Below, piece after piece: positions 51,831 to 64,000 of a DNA stretch of 64,000 nucleotides (position 1 is its first letter; every line of letters starts with the position of its first letter). Both the position numbers and the translations under genes were made by a program. The notes under the pieces are model-generated. The model saw nothing but the letters and a program-made list of their open reading frames with translations, made no database searches and was not told where the DNA came from. The DNA lies in NCBI GenBank assembly GCA_030998225.1, contig JAPYXD010000742.1, positions 2,790,001-2,854,000 of the forward strand, in the 5' to 3' direction. This DNA is from Diplolepis rosae. Its lineage: Eukaryota; Arthropoda; Insecta; Hymenoptera; Diplolepididae.

Positions 51831-54800
51831 TGCCTAGCGATTTCAAACGCCTGGCACAGCATAAGTTAGTTATCAATTATTTTAAACGATAAATTAAAAT
51901 TCACGCCTAGCGATGTTGAACGCCTTGCATTGCACAATCGAAATGTAAATCAAAGGTTTATATTAATTCGTAATACGTGCAGAGCGATTTCAAACGCCTG
52001 GCACAGCATAAGTTAGTTATCAATTATTTTAAACGATAAATTAAAATTCTCGACTAGCGATATTAAACGCCTACTGCATTGCACAATCGATATGTAAATC
52101 AAAGGTTTATATTAATTCGAAATACGTGCCTAGCGATTTTCAAACAACTGGCACAGCCTAAGTTATTTATCAGTTATTTTAAACGATAAATTAAAATTCT
52201 GGCCTAGCGATATTGAACGCCTTGCATTGCACAATCGAAATGTAAATCAAAGGTTTATATTAATTCAGAATACGTGCCGAGTGATTTCAAACGCCTGGTA
52301 CAGCATAAGTTAGTTATCATTTATTTTAAACGACAAATTAAAATTCTCGCCTAGCGATGTTGAGCGCCTTGCATTACACGATCGAAATGTAAATCAAAGG
52401 TTTATATTAATTCAAAATACGTGCAGAGCGATTTCAAACGCCTGGCACAGCATATGTTAGTTATCAATTATTTTAAACGATAAATTAAAATTCTCGACTA
52501 GCGATATTGAACGCCTTGCATTGCACAATCGAAATGTAAATCAAAGGTTTATATTAATTCAGAATACGTGCCGAGCGATTTCAAACGCCTGGCACAGCAT
52601 AAGTTAGTTATCATTTATTTTAAACGACAAATTAAAATTCTCGCCTAGCGATATTGAACGCCTTGCATTGCACAATCGAAATGTAAATCAAAAGTTTATA
52701 TTAATTCAGAATACGTGCCGAGCGATTTCAAACGCCTGGCACAGCATAAGTTAGTTATCAATTATTTTAAGCGATAAATTAAAATTCTCGCCTAGCGATG
52801 TTAAGCGCCTTGCATTGCACAATCGAAATGTAAATCAAAGGTTTATATTAATTCGAAATACGTGCAGAGCGATTTCAAACGCCTGGCACAGCATAAGTTA
52901 GTTATCAATTATTTTAAAAGATAAAGTAAAATCCACTCCTAGCGATATTGAACGCCTAACGTTGCACAAACGAAATGTGAATCAAAGGTGTATATTAATT
53001 CAAAATACGTGCCGAGCGATTTCAAACGCCTGGCACAGCCTAAGTTGGTTATCAATTATTTTAAACGATAAATTAAAATTCTCGCCTAGCGATGTTAAGC
53101 GCCTTGCATTGCACAATCGAAATGTAAATCAAAGGTTTATATTAATTCGAAATACGTGCAGAGCGATTTCAAACGCCTGGCACAGCATAAGTTAGTTATC
53201 ATTTATTTTCAATGATAAATTAAAATTCCACTCCTAGCGAATATTGAACGCTTAACGTTGCACAATCGAAATGTAAATCAAAGGTTTATATTAATTCGAA
53301 GTACGTGCAGAGCGATTTCAAACGCCTGGCACAGCATAAGTTAGTTATCAATTATTTTAAACGATAAATTAAAATTCTCGCCTAGCGATGTTGAACGCCT
53401 TGCATTGCACAATCGAAATGTAAATCTAAGGTTTATATTAATTCGAAATACGTGCCTAGCGATTTCAAACGCCTGGCACAGCATAAGTTAGTTATCAATT
53501 ATTTAAAACGATAAATTAAAATTCTCGCCGAGCGATGTTAAGCGCCTTGCATTGCACAATCGAAATGTAAATCAAAGGTTTATATTAATTCGAAATACGT
53601 GCAGAGCGATTTCAAACGCCTGGCACAGCATAAGTTAGTTATCAGTTATTTTAAACGATAAATTAAAATTCTCGCCTAGCGATATTGAACGCCTTGCATT
53701 GCACAATCGAAATGTAAATCAAAGGTTTATATTAATTCGTAATACGTGCAGAGCGATTTCAAACGCCTGGCACAGCATAAGTTAGTTATCAGTTATTTTA
53801 AACGATAAATTAAAATTCTCGCCTAGCGATATTAAACGCCTACTGCATTGCACAATCGATATGTAAATCAAAGGTTTATATTAATTCGAAATACGTGCCT
53901 AGCGATTTCAAACAACTAGCACAGCCTAAGTTAGTTATCAATTATTTTAAACGATAAATTAAAATTCTCGCCTAGCGATATTGAACGCCTTGCATTGCAC
54001 GATCGAAATGTAAATCAAAGGATTATATTAATTCGAAATACGTGCAGAGCGATTTCAAACTACTAGCACAGCCTAAGTTAGTTATCAATTATTTTAAACG
54101 ATAAATTAAAATTCTCGCCTAGCGATATTGAACGCCTTGCATTGCACAATCGAAATGTAAATCAAAGGTTTATATTAATTCAGAATACGTGCCGAGCGAT
54201 TTCAAACGCCTGGCACAGCATAAGTTAGTTATCAATTATTTTAAACGATAAATTAAAATTCTCGCCTAGCGATGTTAAGCGCCTTGCATTGCACAATCGA
54301 AATGTAAATCAAAGGTTTATATTAATTCGAAGTACGTGCAGAGCGATTTCAAACGCCTGGCGCAGCATAAGTTAGTTATCAATTATTTTAAACGATAAAT
54401 TAAAATTCCCGCCTAGCGATGTTGAACGCCTTGCATTGCACAATCGAAATGTAAATCAATGGATTATATTAATTCGAAATACGTGCCTAGCGATTTAAAA
54501 CGCCTAGCACAGCATAAGTTAGTTATCAATTATTTTAAACGATAAATTAAAATTCTCGCCTAGCGATATTAAACGCCTTGCATTGCACAATCGAAATGTA
54601 AATCAAAAGTTTATATTAATTCGAAATACGTTCCTAGCGATGTCAAACAACTAGCACAGCATAAGTTAGTTATCAGTTATTTTAAACGATAAATTAAAAT
54701 TCTCGCCTAGCGATATTGAACGCCTTGCATTGCACAATCGAAATGTAAATCAAAGGTTTATATTAATTCGAAATACGTGCAGAGCGATTTCAAACGCCTG

Positions 54801-57800
54801 GCGCAGCATAAGTTAGTTATCAATTATTTTAAACGATAAATTAAAATTCTCGCCTAGCGATATTGAACGCCTTGCATTGCACAATCGAAATGTAAATCAA
54901 AAGTTTATATTAATTCAAAATACGTTCCTAGCAATGTTAAACGCCTAGCACAGCAGAAGTTAGTTATCAATTATTTTAATTGAAAAATTCAAATCCACGC
55001 CTAGCGATATTGAACGCTTAACGTTGTACAAACGAAATGTAAATCAAAGGTTTATATGAATTCGAAATACGTGCAGAGCGATTTCAAACAACTAGCACAG
55101 CATAAGTTAGTTATCATTTATTTTAAACGACAAATTAAAATTCTCGCCTAGCGATATTGAACGCCTTGCATTGCACAATCGAAATGTAAATCAAAGGTTT
55201 ATATTAATTCGAAATACGTGCAGAGCGATTTCAAACGCCTGGCACAGCATAAGTTAGTTATCAATTATTTTAAACGATAAATTAAAATTCTCGCCTAGCG
55301 ATGTTAAGCGCCTTGCATTGCACAATCGAAATGTAAATCAAAGGTTTATATTAATTCGAAGTACGTGCAGAGCGATTTCAAACGCCTGGCACAGCATAAG
55401 TTAGTTATCAATTATTTTAAACGATAAATTAAAATTCTCGCCTAGCGATATTGAACGCCTTGCATTGCACAATCGAAATGTAAATCAGTGGTTTATATTA
55501 ATTGTAAATACGTGCCTAGCGATTTTAAACAACTAGCACAGCCTAAGTTAGTTATCAATTATTTTAAACGATAAATTAAAATTCTCGCCTAGCGATATTG
55601 AACGCCATGCATTGCACAATCGAAATGTAAATCAAAAGGTTTAAATTAATTCAAAATACGTTCCGAGCAATGTTCAAACGCCTAGCACAGCAGAAGTTAG
55701 TTATCAATTATTTTAATTGAAAAATTCAAATTCCACGCCTAGCGATATTGAACGCCTTAACGTTGCACAATCGAAATGTAAATCAAAGGTTTATATTAAT
55801 TCGAAATACGTACCTAGCGATTTAAAACAACTAGCACAGCCTAAGTTAGTTATCAAGTATTTTAAACGATAAATTAAAATTCTCGCCTAGCAATATTGAA
55901 CGCCTTGCATTGCACAATCGAAATGTAAGTCAAAAGTTTATATTAATTCAAAATACGTTCCTAGCAATGTTAAACCCCTAGCACAGCAGAAGTTAGTTAT
56001 CAATTATTTTGAACGAAAAGTTTAATTTGACGCCTAGCGATATTAAACGCCTAGCGTTGCACAAACGATATGTAAATCGAAGGTTTATATTAATTCGTAA
56101 TACGTGCAGAGCGATTTCAAACGCCTGGCACAGCATAAGTTAGTTATCAATTATTTTAAACGATAAATTAAAATTCTCGCGTAGCGATATTAAACGCCTA
56201 CTGTTGCACAACGATATGTAAATCAAAGGTTTATATTAATTCGAAATACGTGCCTAGCGATTTCAAACGCCTGGCACAGCATAAGTTAGTTATCAATTAT
56301 TTTAAACGATAAATTAAAATTCTCGCCTAGCGATATTGAACGCCTTGCATTGCACAATCGAAATGTAAATCAAAGGTTTATATTAATTCGAAATACGTGC
56401 CTAGCGATTTCAAACAACTAGCACAGCCTAAGTTAGTTATCAAGTATTTTAAACGATAAATTAAAATTCTCGCCTAGCGATATTGAACGCCTTGCATTGC
56501 ACAATCGAAATGTAAATCAAAAGTTTAAATTAATTCAAAATACGTTCCTAGCAATGTTAAACGCCTAGCACAGCATTAGTTATCAATTATTTTATTCGAA
56601 GAATGCAAATCGGCGCCTAGCGATATTGAACGCCTAGCGTTGCACAAACGAAATGTAAATCAAAGGTTTATATTAATTCGAAATACGCGCCTACCGATTT
56701 CAAACAACTAGCACAGCCTAAGTTGGTTATCAATTATTTTAAACGATAAATTAAAATTCTCGCCTAGCGATGTTAAGCGCCTTGCATTACACAATCGAAA
56801 TGTAAATCAAAGGTTTATATTAATTCGAAATACGTGCAGAGCGATTTCAAACGCCTGGCACAGCATAAGTTAGTTATCAATTATTTTAAACGATAAATTA
56901 AAATTCTCGCCTAGCGATATTGAACGCCTAGCGTTGCACAAACGAAATGTAAATCAAAGGTTTATATTAATTCAGAATACGTGCCGAGCAATTTCAAACG
57001 CCTGGCACAGCATAAGTTAGTTATCATTTATTTTAAACGACAAATTAAAATTCTCGCCTAGCGATATTGAACGCCTTGCATTCCACAATCGAAATGTAAA
57101 TCAAAGGTTTATATTAATTCGAAATACGTGCAGAGCGATTTCAAACGCCTGGCGCAGCATAAGTTAGTTATCAATTATTTTAAACGATAAATTAAAATTC
57201 TCGCCTAGCGATGTTGAAAGCCTTGCATTGCACAATCAAAATATAAATCAAAGGTTTTATATTAGTTCGAAATACGTGCCTAGCGATTTTAAACAACTAG
57301 CACAGCCTAAGTTAGTTATCAGTTATTTTAAGCGATAAATTAAAATTCTCGCCTAGCGATATTGAACGCCTTGCATTGCACAATCGAAATGTAAATCTAA
57401 GGTTTATATTAATTCGAAATACGTGCCTAGCGATTTCAAACGCCTGGCACAGCATAAGTTAGTTATCAATTATTTAAAACGATAAATTAAAATTCTCGCC
57501 GAGCGATGTTAAGCGCCTTGCATTGCACAATCGAAATGTAAATCAATGGATTATATTAATTCGAAATACGTGCAGAGCGATTTCAAACGCCTGGCACAGC
57601 ATAAGTTAGTTATCAGTTATTTTAAACGATAAATTAAAATTCTCGCCTAGCGATGTTAAGAGCCTTGCATTGCACAATCAAAATGTAAATCAAAGGTTTA
57701 TATTAGTTCGAAATACGTGCCTAGCGATTTTAAACAACTAGCACAGCCTAAGTTAGTTATCAATTATTTTAAACGATAAATTAAAATTCTCGCCTAGCGA

Positions 57801-60800
57801 TATTGAACGCCTTGCATTCCACAATCGAAATGTAAATCAAAGGTTTATATTAATTCGAAATACGTGCCTAGCGATATCAAACAACTAGTACAGCCTAAGT
57901 TAGTTATCAATTATTTTAAGCGATAAATTAAAATTCTCGCCTAGCGATGTTAAGCGCCTTGCATTACACAATCGAATTGTAAATTAAAGTTTTATATTAA
58001 TTCGAAATACGTGCAGAGCGATTTCAAACGCCTGGCACAGCATAAGTTAGTTATCAATTATTTTAAACGATAAATTAAAATTCTCGCCTAGCGATGTTAA
58101 GCGCCTTGCATTGCACAATCGAAATGTAAATCAAAGGTGTATATTAATACAGAATACGTGCATATAGATTTCAAACGCCTGGCACAGCATAAGTTAGTTA
58201 TCAATTATTTTAAACGATAAATTAAAATTCTCGCCTAGCGATGTTAAGAGCCTTGCATTGCACAATCAAAATGTAAATCAATGGATTATATTAATTCGAA
58301 ATACGTGCAGAGCGATTTCAAACGCCTGGCACAGCATAAGTTAGTTATCAGTTATTTTAAACGATAAATTAAAATTCTCGCCTAGCGATATTGAACGCCT
58401 TGCATTGCACAATCGAAATGTAAATCAAAGGTTTATATTAATTCAGAATACGTGCCGAGCAATTTCAAACGCCTGGAACAGCATAAGTTAGTTATCATTT
58501 ATTTTAAACGACAAATTAAAATTCTCGCCTAGCGATATTGAACGCCTTGCATTGCACAATCGAAATGTAAATCAAAGTTTTATATTAATTCGAAATACGT
58601 GCAGAGCGATTTCAAACGCCTGGCACAGCATAAGTTAGTTATCATTTATTTTAAACGATAAATTAAAATTCTCGCCTAGCGATATTGAACGCCTTGCATT
58701 GCACAATCGAAATGTAAATCAAAGGTTTATATTAATTCAGAATACGTGCCGAGTTATTTCAAACGCCTGGTACAGCATAAGTTAGTTATCATTTATTTTA
58801 AACGACAAATTAAAATTCTCGCCTAGCGATATTGAACGCCTTGCATTGAACAATCGAAATGTAAATCAAAGGTTTATATTAATTCAAAATACGTGCCGAG
58901 CGATTTCAAACGCCTGGCACAGCATAAGTTAGTTATCAATTATTTTAAACGATAAATTAAAATTCTCGCCGAGCGATGTTAAGCGCCTTGCATTGCACAT
59001 TCGAAATGTAAATCTAAGGTTTATATTAATTCGAAATACGTGCCTAGCGATTTCAAACGCCTGGCACAGCATAAGTTAGTTATCAATTATTTAAAACGAT
59101 AAATTAAAATTCTCGCCGAGCGATGTTAAGCGCCTTGCATTGCACAATCGAAATGTAAATCAAAGCTTTATATTAATTCGAAATACGTGCAGAGCGATTT
59201 CAAACGCCTGGCACAGCATAAGTTAGTTATCAATTATTTAAAACGATAAATTAAAATTCTCGCCGAGCGATGTTAAGCGCCTTGCATTGCACAATCGAAA
59301 TGTAAATCAAAGGGTTATATTAATTCAGAATACGTGCCTAGCGATTTCAAACAACTAGCACAGCCTAAGTTGGTTATCAATTATTTTAAACGATAAATTA
59401 AAATTCTCGCCTAGCGATATTGAACGCCTTGCATTGCACGATCGAAATGTAAATCAAAGGATTATATTAATTCGAAATACGTGCAGAGCGATTTCAAACT
59501 ACTAGCACAGCCTAAGTTAGTTATCAATTATTTTAAACGATAAATTAAAATTCTCGCCTAGCGATATTGAACGCCTTGCATTGCACAATCGAAATGTAAA
59601 TCAAAGGTTTATATTAATTCGAAATACGTGCCTAGCGATTTCAAACGACTCGCACAGCATAAGTTAGTTATCAATTATTTTAAACGATAAATTAAAATTC
59701 TCGCCTAGCGATGTTTAGCGCCTTGCATTGCACAATCGAAATGTAAATCAAAGGTTTATATTAATTCGAAATACGTGCAGAGCGATTTCAAACGCCTGGC
59801 GCAGCATAAGTTAGTTATCAATTATTTTAAATGATAAATTAAAATTCCCGCCTAGCGATGTTGAACGCCTTGCATTGCACAATCGAAATGTAAATCAATG
59901 GATTATATTAATTCGAAATACGTGCCTAGCGATTTCAAACGCCTGGCTCAGCATAAGTTAGTTATCAATTATTTTAAACGATAAATTAAAATTCTCGTCT
60001 AGCGATATTAAACGCCTACTGCATTGCACAATCGATATGTAAATCAAAGGTTTATATTAATTCGAAATACGTGCCTAGCGATTTCAAACAACTGGCACAG
60101 CATAAGTTAGTTATCAATTATTTTAAACGAATAATTAAAATTCTCGCCTAGCGATATTGAACGCCTTGCATTGCACAATCGAAATGTAAATCAAAGGTTT
60201 ATATTAATTCGTAATACGTGCAGAGCGATTTCAAACGCCTGGCGCAGCATAAGTTAGTTATCAGTTATTTTAAACGATAAATTAAAATTCTCGCCTAGCG
60301 ATATTGAACGCCTTGCATTGCACAATCGAAATGTAAATCAAAAGTTTATATTAATTCAAAATACGTTCCTAGCAATGTTAAACGCCTAGCACAGCAGAAG
60401 TTAGTTATCAATTATTTTAATTGAAAAATTCAAATCCACGCCTAGCGATATTGAACGCTTAACGTTGTACAATCGAAATGTAAATCAAAGGATTATATTA
60501 ATTCGAAATACGTGCAGAGCGATTTCAAACAACTAGCACAGCCTAAGTTAGTTATCAATTATTTTAAACGATAAATTAAAATTCTCGCCTAGCGATATTG
60601 AACGCCTTGCATTGCACGATCGAAATGTAAATCAAAGGATTATATTAATTCGAAATACGTGCAGAGCGATTTCAAACGCCTGGCACAGCATAAGTTAGTT
60701 ATCAATTATTTTAAACGATAAATTAAAATTCTCGTCTAGCGATGTTAAGCGCCTTGCATTGCACAATCGAAATGTAAATCAAAGGTTTATATTAATTCGA

Positions 60801-62472
60801 AATACGTGCAGAGCGATTTCAAACGCCTGGCACAGCATAAGTTAGTTATCAATTATTTTAAACGATAAATTAAAATTCTCGCCTAGCGATATTGAACGCC
60901 TTGCATTGCACAATCGAAATGTAAATCAAAGGTTTATATTAATTCGAAATACGTGCCTAGCGATTTTAAACAACTAGCACAGCCTAAGTTAGTTATCAAG
61001 TATTTTAAACGATAAATTAAAATTCTCGCCTAGCGATATTGAACGCCTTGCATTGCACAATCGAAATGTAAATCAAAAGTTTATATTAATTCAAAATACG
61101 TTCCTAGCAATGTTAAACGCCTAGCACAGCAGAAGTTAGTTATCAATTATTTTAATTGAAAAATTCAAATTCACGCCTAGCGATATTGAACGCCTAACGT
61201 TGCACAATCGAAATGTAAATCAAAGGTTTATATTAATTCGAAATACGTGCCTCGCGATTTCAAACAACTAGCACAGCCTAAGTTAGTTATCAATTATTTT
61301 AAACGATAAATTAAAATTCTCGCCTAGCGATATTGAACGCCTTGCATTGCACAATCGAAATGTAAGTCAAAAGGTTTATATTAATTCAAAATACGTTCCT
61401 AGCAATGTTAAACCCCTAGCACAGCAGAAGTTAGTTATCAATTAATTTAATCGAAAAATTAAAATTCACGCCTAGCGATATTAAACGCCTAGCGTTGCAC
61501 AAACGATATGTAAATCGAAGGTTTATGTAAATTCAAAATACGCGCCTAGCGATTTCAAACGCCTAGCACAGCATTAGTTAGTTATCATTTATTTTAAACG
61601 AATAATTAAAATTCACGCCTAGCGATATTGAACGCCTTGCATTGCACAATCGAAATGTAAATCAAAGGTTTATATTAATTCGTAATACGTGCAGAGCGAT
61701 TTCAAACGCCTGGCACAGCATAAGTTAGTTATCAATTATTTTAAACGATAAATTAAAATTCTCGACTAGCGATATTGAACGCCTTGCATTGCACAATCGA
61801 AATGTAAATCAAAGTTTTATATTAATTCAGAATACGTGCCGAGCGATTTCAAAAGCCTTGCACAGCATAAGTTAGTTATCATTTATTTTAAACGTCAAAT
61901 TAAAATTCTCGCCTAGCGATATTGAACGCCTTGCATTGCACAATCGAAATGTAAATCAAAGGTTTATATTAATTCGAAATACGTGCAGAGCGATTTTAAA
62001 CAACTAGCACAGCCTAAGTTAGTTATCAATTATTTTAAACGATAAATTAAAATTCTCGCCTAGCGATATTAAACGCCTACTGTTGCACAACGATATGTAA
62101 ATCAAAGGTTTATATTAATTCGAAATACGTGCCTAGCGATTTTAAACAACTAGCACAGCCTAAGTTAGTTATCAATTATTTTAAACGATAAATTAAAATT
62201 CTCGCCTAGCGATATTGAACGCCTTGCATTGCACAATCGAAATGTAAATCAAAGGTTTATATTAATTCGAAATACGTGCCTAGCGATTTCAAACAACTAG
62301 CACAGCCTAAGTTAGTTATCAATTATTTTAAACGATAAATTAAAATTCTCGCCTAGCGATATTGAACGCCTTGCATTGCACAATCGAAATGTAAATCAAA
62401 AGTTTATATTAATTCAAAATACGTTCCTAGCAATGTTAAACGCCTAGCACAGCAGAAGTTAGTTATCAATTA

Positions 62473-64000
62473 TTTTAATTGAAAAATTCAAATCCACGCC
62501 TAGCGATATTGAACGCTTAACGTTGTACAAACGAAATGTAAATCAAAGGTTTATATGAATTCGAAATACGTGCCTAGCGATTTCAAACGCCTGGCACAGC
62601 ATAAGTTAGTTATCAATTATTTTAAACGATAAATTAAAATTCTCGCCTAGCGATATTGAACGCCTTGCATTGCACAATCGAAATGTAAATCAAAGGTTTA
62701 TATTAATTCGAAATACGTGCAGAGCGATTTCAAACGCCTGGCGCAGCATAAGTTAGTTATCAATTATTTTAAACGATAAATTAAAATTCTCGCCTAGCGA
62801 TGTTGAACGCCTTGCATTGCACAATCGAAATGTAAATCAAAGGTTTATATTAATTCGAAATACGTGCAGAGCGATTTCAAACGCCTGGCACAGCATAAGT
62901 TAGTTATCAATTATTTTAAACGATAAATTAAAATTCTCGACTAGCGATATTGAACGCCTTGCATTGCACAATCGAAATGTAAATCAAAGTTTTATATTAA
63001 TTCAGAATACGTGCCTAGCGATTTTAAACAACTAGCACAGCAGAAGTTAGTTATCAATTATTTTAATTGAAAAATTCAAATCCACGCCTAGCGATATTGA
63101 ACGCTTAACGTTGTACAAACGAAATGTAAATCAAAGGTTTATATGAATTCGAAATACGTGCCTAGCGATTTCAAACGCCTGGCACAGCATAAGTTAGTTA
63201 TCAATTATTTTAAACGATAAATTAAAATTCTCGCCTAGCGATATTGAACACCTTGCATTACACAATCGAAATGTAAATCAAAGGTTTATATTAATTCTAA
63301 ATACGTGCCTAGCGATTTTAAACAACTAGCACAGCCTAAGTTAGTTATCAATTATTTTAAACGATAAATTAAAATTCTCGCCTAGCGATATTGAACGCCT
63401 TGCATTGCACAATCGAAATGTAAATCAAAGGTTTATATTAATTCGAAATACGTGCCTAGCGATTTTAAACAACTAGCACAGCCTAAGTTAGTTATCAATT
63501 ATTTTAAACGATAAATTAAAATTCTCGCCTAGCGATATTGAACGCCTTGCATTGCACAATCGAAATGTAAATCAAAGGTTTATATTAATTCTAAATACGT
63601 GCCTAGCGATTTTAAACAACTAGCACAGCAGAAGTTAGTTATCAATTATTTTAATTGAAAAATTCAAATCCACGCCTAGCGATATTGAACGCTTAACGTT
63701 GTACAAACGAAATGTAAATCAAAGGTTTATATGAATTCGAAATACGTGCCTAGCGATTTCAAACGCCTGGCACAGCATAAGTTAGTTATCAATTATTTTA
63801 AACGATAAATTAAAATTCTCGCCTAGCGATATTGAACACCTTGCATTGCACAATCGAAATGTAAATCAAAGGTTTATATTAATTCTAAATACGTGCCTAG
63901 CGATTTTAAACAACTAGCACAGCCTAAGTTAGTTATCAATTATTTTAAACGATAAATTAAAATTCTCGCCTAGCGATATTGAACGCCTTGCATTGCACAA
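62473..64000 (+). repeat. 588-bp higher-order repeat (4 x 147) at the right end
   Basis: The marker TTTTAATTGAAAAATTC starts at 62473, 63061 and 63649, each 588 bp apart. The block starting at 63649 matches the block at 63061 through to the end of the window (352 bp) with one difference seen by eye (CATTGCAC against CATTACAC). Shared rare variants are CGCTTAACGTTGTACAAACG, TTATATGAATTCG, GAACACC and AATTCTAAATACG. The first block shares the marker monomer but has different middle monomers. An EcoRI site (GAATTC in TATATGAATTCG) occurs once per block. Confidence 0.8.
62644..62790 (+). repeat. Representative 147-bp array B monomer (dimer of half-units)
   Basis: One complete unit from CGCCTAGCG to the next CGCCTAGCG at 62791. 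It divides into two related halves: 62644-62717 (74 bp) begins CGCCTAGCGATATTGAACGC, and 62718-62790 (73 bp) begins TGCAGAGCGATTTCAAACGC. In other copies the second half begins TGCCTAGCGATTTCAAACGC, making the relationship plain. The halves then diverge into different AT-rich tails. The whole unit equals the length of DNA in a nucleosome core (147 bp), which may be coincidence. Confidence 0.85.

Larger units (their letters stand above)
27147..64000 (+). repeat. Satellite array B, 147-bp tandem repeat
   Basis: Head-to-tail satellite continuing past the right edge, roughly 250 units by division. Typical landmarks per unit are CGCCTAGCGATATTGAACGC, GCACAATCGAAATGTAAATC, TTTATATTAATTCGAAATAC, GAGCGATTTCAAACGCC and GTTAGTTATCAATTATTTTA. 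The period is exact over long stretches: marker sequences at 60415, 61150, 62473, 63061 and 63649 are spaced 735, 1323, 588 and 588 bp, all multiples of 147. ATTAAT (AseI) occurs in most units. Subfamilies include GTGCAGAGCGATTTCAAACG, GTGCCTAGCGATTTCAAACA, and a marker class with AATTGAAAAATTCAAAT. The length is a multiple of three, but most units hold an in-frame TAG in AGTTAGTT, so open frames last at most about 77 codons and are not genes. The satellite family is not one I recognise. Confidence 0.97.

Noticed and set aside
28635..53195. 77-codon open frames in array B
   Set aside because: They arise only where a variant removes the TAG in AGTTAGTT (for example AGTTATTT or AGTTGGTT), and encode two translated monomers.
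62700..62725. CENP-B box in array B (ATTCGAAATACGTGC)
   Set aside because: TTCG and the central A fit, but the required CGGG end is TGCA or TGCC, so the essential core is incomplete.
1..64000. CRISPR array
   Set aside because: Repeats are contiguous 147- and 248-bp units without unique spacers or cas genes; the pattern is satellite DNA.
1..64000. tRNA, rRNA, telomeric repeats or intact transposable elements
   Set aside because: No cloverleaf-like boxes, rRNA-like blocks, telomere-type short repeats, transposase or reverse transcriptase motifs were seen on either strand.

Overview
This window contains no convincing gene. It is eukaryotic satellite DNA: two unrelated tandem-repeat arrays separated by about 1.06 kb of non-repetitive sequence. 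Pericentromeric or other constitutive heterochromatin is the likeliest setting. The species cannot be named from sequence alone. Both arrays are AT-rich yet keep CpG-containing core boxes in nearly every copy, which suits a genome with little CpG methylation, such as many arthropods (inference).

Region 1 (1 to about 26,080): array A, a 248-bp satellite, roughly 105 copies by division, entered mid-array at the left edge. Each 248-bp monomer breaks into five diverged sub-repeats of 45-54 bp, most opening with a box close to TCGCGCATTACTTGGCC. The array is a mosaic: subfamilies alternate irregularly, five copies carry an identical 46-bp internal duplication, four carry the same 103-bp internal deletion (145-bp monomers), and blocks of 0.5-1 kb recur up to about 22 kb apart.

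Region 2 (about 26,086-27,146): single-copy-looking spacer with an A-rich tract, two unremarkable open frames and a possible degenerate hammerhead-ribozyme-like fold (26,979-27,084).

Region 3 (about 27,147-64,000): array B, a 147-bp satellite, roughly 250 copies, running off the right edge. Each monomer is a diverged dimer of about 74 and 73 bp. The left edge is degenerate and holds an inverted segment in which half-units appear to repeat at about 77 bp, suggesting an ancestral unit of about 73 bp. Near the right end marker monomers recur at exact multiples of 147 bp, and a 588-bp (4 x 147) higher-order repeat is visible.

The many short open frames in both arrays are by-products of repeat sequence, not genes. 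The most interesting material is structural: nested repeat architecture, recombination at sub-repeat boundaries, the inverted array edge, the emerging higher-order repeat and the three-stem motif in the spacer.
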